Shown here: in pieces, positions 59,127 through 64,000 of the stretch | Layout: each line of letters begins with the position of its first letter | How positions within the stretch are numbered: the first letter of the stretch is position 1 | Source of the DNA: Adineta ricciae | Lineage: Eukaryota > Rotifera > Eurotatoria > Adinetida > Adinetidae | Direction of reading: 5' to 3' | DNA length: 64,000 nucleotides | NCBI GenBank assembly: GCA_905250025.1 | Contig: CAJNOJ010000194.1 | Span: 62,001-126,000 of the forward strand | Translations under genes and position numbers: made by a program | Notes under the pieces: generated by a model | What the model was told of the DNA's origin: nothing | What the model saw: only the letters and a program-made list of their open reading frames with translations | Database searches by the model: none

Positions 59127-60540
59127 ATGTCAACTAGAGAAGCTGCGCAAATAGCGCGGACAAAGATCTCAAATCTGGCCATCGCTGACGCTCTCGGTAA
59201 ATTTATTCAGGCAGAAAAAAGCAATTATTTTGATGACCTCTTTCAGGCAGTGACAATGAACATTATTCATCGTCAAACTAGTAATGCTAAGATACACCAT
59301 CATCGAATTCAAGTCGTGAAGAGTCTCTGCGGAATGAAGAACACAATTGCAGTCAGTCTCATCTTCAAGTTAACGATCAGTCCAATCCCAGGTCAATCGT
59401 TCCGTCAACTGGATCCTTCTAAATTTGAGTCGGTTTTGATCGGATTCGGCGAAATCCTTGCCGCCGGATTCCGGCCGAAAGTTAAAAGGGTATTTCCGGT
59501 CACTTCCCGATCGTCTCCGGCTCAGAGTTCGCAGGAAACGACCGAAACCTGCAGTTGAACTACTGGCCGGAATCCTGTGGCCAGGAAATTGTCGGAAAAT
59601 AAACTTAACCGGCTGGAACCGACCGAGCCGAAATGACCAGGGCTGGCGACTACAGAAAGCGACGCAATATTGCCCGTTCATGAAATGATCGACTCACAAT
59701 CAATTGTGAGTTCAGACGAATATCAATGCATAAGCGAATCAGGAAATTTTTACTTTTAGAGCAAACCAATGAAAAACGACAAAGAAGTTCAAACTCCGAT
59801 CGATTCGGCATATAGTGATAATCTCATCGGTGTGACGCTAGCACCGCAAAACTAAGGATTTTCTGAAAACGAATTCCCGTCGTCGATAAAACCTATTCTA
59901 TTCGATGGAGAATTAAATTCTGAGTCGAATGGTATAATTTTCAGGGGTGGAACTTATTTAGTAAAAATGTTTTTAGCTAACACATCGTTTGTTGGTACTA
60001 GCTTCACACTGATTGTTCCCAACTCGTCAACTATCAACATCTCGTCAAGTGACTTGGCGTACAGAGAACTAGCATACCATTTTCATGTAGTGAAAATCGT
60101 TCAAGCTTTTGTCTCTTTCCAAATTTCAAATTGACTTCTGTGTACATGATAGAGACTTTTTCTTTGATAAAAAAAAACGAGAATGTTTGCAAATTAACAC
60201 TTTTAGATAGAGAAAGAAATGAAAAGAATGTTGGCTAAAAAAAGAGTAAATATATATGTTCGATGACCGATTGACCAATGCTTATAATTGGTCAGTTTTA
60301 TTTACCGACTTGTAATATAGAAATTTCATTCTAAACGTTGAATCTTTTTATGTTTACTTAACCGGTAAACTGGAGAAATTTTTTCGAGATGAAATTACAC
60401 CGAATCAACAATATCAGTTCGTACAGAGAATGATTAAAAGTCTGAATGTTATGTTCGCGATGGCGGCACAACTCAACAGTATAATGTCTCATCTATCTCG
60501 CCTTGATGGATTAACTATCTATCCCTAATTGTTGACTAAA
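59127..60540 (+). pseudogene. Fragmentary coding remnants of unknown family
   Basis: Peptide-like stretches: 59127-59375 (ATG start; AQIARTKISNLAIADALGKF, FDDLFQAVTMNIIHRQ), which runs into a repeat element; 59770-60100 (ILFDGELNSESNGIIFRGG, MFLANTSFVGTSFTLIV), broken by stops; and 60357-60529 (KLEKFFRDEITPNQQYQF, NVMFAMAAQLNSIMSHLSRL). They may be pieces of one gene split by the insertion at 59379-59650. I do not recognise the family. Confidence 0.3.
59379..59650. mobile_element. GC-rich MITE-like element, about 270 bp, with long inverted ends
   Basis: The outer 75-95 bases on each side are imperfect inverted repeats: left CCAATCCCAGGTCA against right TGACCAGGGCTGG; left GTCGGTTTTGATCGG against right CCGGCTGGAACCGAC; left GCCGGATTCCGGCC against right GGCCGGAATCCTG. 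No transposase. The ends share a CCCAGGTC-like word with the element at 58635, so both may belong to one family. Confidence 0.6.
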
Positions 60541-60644
60541 ACGACGAGACGGAAGATTTTGATATTTCAACCAATTGACCTTGTTCTCTTTCGTTAATGA
60601 TGGTCATCCGGAAGCAGAGAAGGAGGAAAAAACGAATGGATCGA

Positions 60645-60652
60645 TATATAAA
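60645..60652 (+). promoter_or_regulatory. TATA-box-like sequence upstream of the first FoxA gene
   Basis: TATATAAA lies 76 bases before the ATG at 60728, a fitting distance for a TATA box followed by a short leader. Sequence-only call. Confidence 0.4.
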
Positions 60653-60727
60653 CAACCAATCCCTCCCTTCTTTCCCTCTTCTTCGTCTTCTCCCTCCATC
60701 GTCACTCTTAGGAAGAATCAATCATCA

Positions 60728-61363
60728 ATGAATTCAATACCTTCTACGTATTCGAACAATGATCTTTGGTCTTCAGCTTCTTACGCACGACGTTATGCTA
60801 CTTCAAAACCTCCTTACTCCTACATATCTCTAATCGCTCATGCGATTAATAATTCTCCTGAACGTATGTGTACATTATCCCAAATCTACCAATACATTCA
60901 AGATCATTATGCATACTATCGACAAAATCAACAGCGTTGGCAAAATTCTATTCGCCATTCGTTATCGTTCAATGATTGTTTTGTCAAAGTTCCTCGACAT
61001 GCTGATCGACCGGGTAAAGGTTCGTATTGGACTCTACATCCTGATAGCGGAAATATGTTCGAAAATGGTTGTTATCTTCGTCGACAAAAACGTTTTAAAA
61101 TCAAAGATAAAACATCCTCACCACCGACCGAACCGAATCTTTCAATTAAAACAATCGATTCTCCGACTCTACCTATGGCTTCCTCGGAGCAATATTTTTG
61201 TCCATATAAAACTGAATATTCCACACAGATCTATGATTCGAATAATAATGGTTTACATTACGAAACCAATCATCAATATCTATTTCAACAAATTCTTCCA
61301 ACCGATGCAACATTTCGTCTGGATAATCTTTTCAATTATTACGATCAAACCGATTCTTCATAA
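60728..61363 (+). CDS. FOXA: FoxA-type forkhead transcription factor, copy 1 (short)
   Basis: Intronless, 211 residues. The forkhead domain occupies about residues 27-125: [35 protein letters not shown] (recognition helix), then [20 protein letters not shown] and RRQKRFK. The C-terminal half matches FoxA (HNF-3) exactly at most positions. The N-terminal third of the domain is more diverged ([20 protein letters not shown]). The start is the first in-frame ATG; a longer in-frame reading upstream has no ATG. FoxA proteins are pioneer factors for endoderm and gut genes. The tail ([13 protein letters not shown], Asn/Tyr-rich) has no FoxA motif that I recognise. Tandem with the gene at 62479. Confidence 0.88.
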   Translation: MNSIPSTYSNNDLWSSASYARRYATSKPPYSYISLIAHAINNSPERMCTLSQIYQYIQDHYAYYRQNQQRWQNSIRHSLSFNDCFVKVPRHADRPGKGSYWTLHPDSGNMFENGCYLRRQKRFKIKDKTSSPPTEPNLSIKTIDSPTLPMASSEQYFCPYKTEYSTQIYDSNNNGLHYETNHQYLFQQILPTDATFRLDNLFNYYDQTDSS

Positions 61364-62202
61364 AACGCAGAGATCTTTCCGTGCAATATTTTGACTCGAA
61401 GTAATAATGACTGTCAAGAGAAATTTTTTCATCGATCTTTATATTCTTTTTTTTGCTTTCATATTTATCAAACAGGTAATATTAATAAGATGCACGTTCA
61501 GCAAATATTGAAGATTATCAACGTGCTAAAATGATTACAAAGACGAGAATGTCGCATTCACTTGCGAATGCATGGAATCGAAGCTATTTCCGTTTTTTGA
61601 AAGAATCTAACAAAAAAAAACTACTTGTTGATTTTGGTGTTGTTCTAAGCTGATTCTTTTTCTTTCGGTTATGTCTATAAGAACGTCCTGTTGATAATCA
61701 AGACAAATTCATTAGAGAAAAAGGCGTGAAGCGAAGTCACTCATATCGCATAACGGACATGTCCATTTAACAAGAAATGGCAAGAATGTTATTTCTTTTT
61801 CTGACGAATCATAGGCGAAGATTTTATTTCTTAATAAAAAAAAAGACTTGTCTGCCTTTCTTTTTCACCTTCATTCTCTCCTGATTTGCGTAGATAAGAA
61901 ATCAAGCCCTCCGCCTCTCTCTCTCTCTCGCTCTATTGTCGTTTTATTTTTAACTCGAGCCCGATGTTTCTTCCCAATCTTTGTCACAATGGTGAAAGAA
62001 CACGTTCTCTCAATTTCTTTCTTTTTCTTTATCCAAGAAGAAAGAAGAAATGATTCGTCGGTCGAAATCTAATAAAAAAAAATGGGCACATACATTAAAT
62101 GTCGTTGGATAGAAAAAGCAAAAGAACGTTTTACTCATAGATTGAGGAGAAGAAAATAAAAAGCAGATTTTTTTACGTGAGAGATTCATTTCCGTTTTTT
62201 CT

Positions 62203-62236
<34 letters not shown>

Positions 62237-62478
62237 TTTCTCTGTCTCCATATTTTACTTACCGAGTATTCGTCGTCATTTTTTTTGTCTCACTCTTATC
62301 GTTATCGTTGCAAGAATAAAAACGAAGCAACTTGTTTGTATTCAACTTGAAATTTCTTTTATCAATCTAGTCAAGCCGCTTTTCTGAAATCTTCGAATGA
62401 CGATTCGATAAGCAACGAGAAAACGAATTTCTGATATTATACTAAATACTTATTGACATAATACGCTCTTTATAAAAT
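61364..62478. other. Spacer between the two FoxA genes, with CT microsatellite
   Basis: Pyrimidine-rich, with a (CT)n tract of about 26 bases at 62208-62233 and shorter CT runs at 61915-61930. No coding region. A TATAAAA at 62471-62477 lies too close to the start codon to be its TATA box. Confidence 0.55.
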
Positions 62479-63834
62479 ATGCATAAACATCAAACAAGTA
62501 TCGGCGATGAATCAACATCATCGTCATCATCATCAAATAATAACGTACACGAATACAAACCCGAATTAAGTGAGCTTGTCCGCTTCCAACAACAACAGCA
62601 ACAGCAACAACAGCAGCAGCAGCATCACCAGCATCACCAACATCAACAACAGCAATTATCAAGTTCATTGCTTGACCATCATCAATTGGATTATGCAACA
62701 CTGGTACCGGTACCATCATTAGTAACAGCAAAACTTGAAACAGACGCACCAGGCATGCACTTTTACGATAATCCATCAAACTATATGTTAACACCTTCAT
62801 CCTATGATTTAAACCATCCAATGGAAAAAGCAAATATTGGTTTAGTTTCTTCGATTCAACAGTCAACGATTCCAGCTACAGTTGTAGCAAATCGTCGTGG
62901 TAATGCACCCTCGAAACCTCCGTATTCTTACATTAGTCTGATTACTATGGCTATTCAACACACATCATCTCGGATGGTTACGTTGAATGATATTTATCAA
63001 TTCATTATGGATGTTTTTCCTTATTATCGACAAAACCAACAACGTTGGCAAAACTCCATTCGACATTCGTTATCGTTCAATGACTGTTTCGTTAAAGTAC
63101 CACGCGGACCGGATCGTCCTGGTAAGGGTTCGTATTGGACTCTACATCCTGAGGCGGGAAACATGTTCGAAAACGGTTGCTATCTTCGCCGACAGAAGCG
63201 TTTTAAATGCACAAGGCAAGTGACAAAAACTCGTACACGACAAACAAATCAGAATCAACAGACAACGTCCATAACAGACAAAATTGATCCATCTATATCA
63301 TCTGCTGAGGAATCGGACAACGAATCCGACAGTAGTCAACATCATATACTTATGTCAACGTCACCGAATCCCAGACATATTTCAGTAAACAATTCAACAG
63401 TGACAATAAATCATTTCACATCGCCAGTACCAAAACTACTATCAACAAATGAGAACGGTTATCATCAGCAATCGACAAATGACGTACTTTTATCTGCGTC
63501 ATTGAAACACCATGAAACTTGCCAATCTGTTCCGCGTTCGCCGCAACATCGTCATCAACATCAAATCTATCCGAATGAACAACAACAATTTGTTTCTATT
63601 CCAACTGCACCAATCTATCTAGATCTCCAACCTTATCCACCTAATTCAAATTATCTAGAAAATGCACCACCATCGCCACCGACAGCCGTAACATCAACAG
63701 CAACAACTGGAAATACTTTTTCGACAAATGAATCATCACCACCTTATTATTTTACGCCATTTTCATCATCAACGAACACTACGACGACGACGACTACTAC
63801 TACTATCGATTACCAACAGCCTGTTCGTCTATAG
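62479..63834 (+). CDS. FOXA: FoxA-type forkhead transcription factor, copy 2
   Basis: Intronless, 451 residues. N-terminal Ser/Asn and poly-Gln/His runs (residues 35-58), then [13 protein letters not shown] and a forkhead domain at about residues 147-245: [81 protein letters not shown]. This is a full FoxA (HNF-3) domain, closer to the animal consensus than copy 1. The tail is Ser/Thr/Pro-rich with Asp/Glu after the domain ([12 protein letters not shown]). It ends in a poly-Thr run coded by ACG/ACT repeats. Likely the main FoxA, a pioneer factor in gut development. The stop is at 63832-63834. Confidence 0.92.
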   Translation: MHKHQTSIGDESTSSSSSSNNNVHEYKPELSELVRFQQQQQQQQQQQQHHQHHQHQQQQLSSSLLDHHQLDYATLVPVPSLVTAKLETDAPGMHFYDNPSNYMLTPSSYDLNHPMEKANIGLVSSIQQSTIPATVVANRRGNAPSKPPYSYISLITMAIQHTSSRMVTLNDIYQFIMDVFPYYRQNQQRWQNSIRHSLSFNDCFVKVPRGPDRPGKGSYWTLHPEAGNMFENGCYLRRQKRFKCTRQVTKTRTRQTNQNQQTTSITDKIDPSISSAEESDNESDSSQHHILMSTSPNPRHISVNNSTVTINHFTSPVPKLLSTNENGYHQQSTNDVLLSASLKHHETCQSVPRSPQHRHQHQIYPNEQQQFVSIPTAPIYLDLQPYPPNSNYLENAPPSPPTAVTSTATTGNTFSTNESSPPYYFTPFSSSTNTTTTTTTTTIDYQQPVRL

Positions 63835-64000
63835 AATCAGTCGATCGATCGCCTAAGCAACACTGTGATGAAAATGATTCAACTGTAACCGTGTCTTTTG
63901 TGTGTATGTGTGTTGATGTTTGTTATGTCTTTATTTTAATTTATTCAGCTATGTACAGTGGTCATTCTACTTTATTTTATCATTCATGCGAACATCGATT
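63835..64000 (+). other. 3' flank of FoxA copy 2
   Basis: Likely 3' UTR, with a short TCGATCGATCG repeat at 63840-63850. No feature beyond that. Confidence 0.4.

Noticed and set aside
59370-59688. Open frames of 76-143 codons on both strands
   Set aside because: They coincide with the GC-rich inverted-repeat element, where few stop codons are expected by chance; the peptides (Arg/Pro-rich) differ in each frame and match nothing I know.
62471-62477. TATAAAA as a TATA box for FoxA copy 2
   Set aside because: It ends one base before the ATG, so transcription would start after the start codon. The next Met would cost the N-terminal third.
62450-62866. Minus-strand 138-codon frame with alternating Val/Ala/Asp
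   Set aside because: It is the reverse reading of the CAG/CAT repeats and Ser runs coding poly-Gln/His in FoxA copy 2.
1-64000. tRNA, rRNA, CRISPR or telomeric repeats
   Set aside because: No cloverleaf-like GGTTCGAATCC blocks with matching arms, no rRNA-like conserved stretches, no regular spaced repeats and no telomere-type tandem repeat were seen.

Overview
The window is animal nuclear DNA, most likely from a bdelloid rotifer. It is AT-rich. Genes are packed every 1-3 kb on both strands and cut by many tiny GT-AG introns of about 45-65 bp. The two F-box proteins starting MLSTLE have the look of the expanded bdelloid F-box families. Several start codons sit just behind an orphan 3' splice acceptor, which fits spliced-leader trans-splicing (known in bdelloids). 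The species call is inference. The metazoan families themselves (Piezo, polycystin-1, Capicua, FoxA) are clear.

Layout. 1-7752 (+): 3' part of a polycystin-1-like gene, one intron of which carries a fold-back element. 8668-10036 (-): a Capicua-like protein with the long-isoform N-terminal modules but no HMG box. 10.05-14.26 kb: no intact gene, with traces of a decayed one. 14258-16360 (-): TBC1D24 (TBC plus TLDc). 16.4-20.1 kb: no intact gene, with broken copies of the Piezo 3' end. 20079-31066 (-): complete PIEZO. 31787-32248 (-): ribosomal protein eS19. 32.3-34.7 kb: gene-free stretch with a dispersed GTAACGCACAGAC motif. 34764-36272 and 37137-38666 (+): tandem F-box genes with nearly identical upstream blocks. 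39525-40454 (+): NADH-cytochrome b5 reductase, followed by a partial copy of its 3' end. 42624-45334 (+): AFAP1-like double-PH protein. 45656-46697 (+): AP-1 sigma with two alternative last exons. 47226-49872 (-): SLC44 choline-transporter-like protein. 51145-53064 (+): PARL rhomboid protease. 53436-55718 (+): SLC16 transporter. 56188-57135 (+): WIP/verprolin. 57415-57828 (+): Tim10. 57.8-60.7 kb: MITE-like elements and remnants. 60728-61363 and 62479-63834 (+): two intronless FoxA genes.

The genes do not form one pathway. They are an ordinary mix of housekeeping genes (eS19, Tim10, PARL, AP-1 sigma, CYB5R), membrane proteins (polycystin, Piezo, SLC44, SLC16), signalling or cytoskeletal proteins (TBC1D24, AFAP1-like, WIP) and regulators (Capicua-like, FoxA). 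The two membrane mechanosensor-type genes lie about 12 kb apart, which I treat as coincidence. I saw no intact transposon, viral relic, tRNA, rRNA or CRISPR array. The most unusual items are the HMG-less Capicua-like gene, the twin F-box upstream blocks, the alternative AP-1 sigma tails, the repeated partial 3'-end duplications and the cluster of unexplained 13-base motifs. Exon ends quoted for splice sites were read by eye; multi-exon genes are given as start-to-stop spans.
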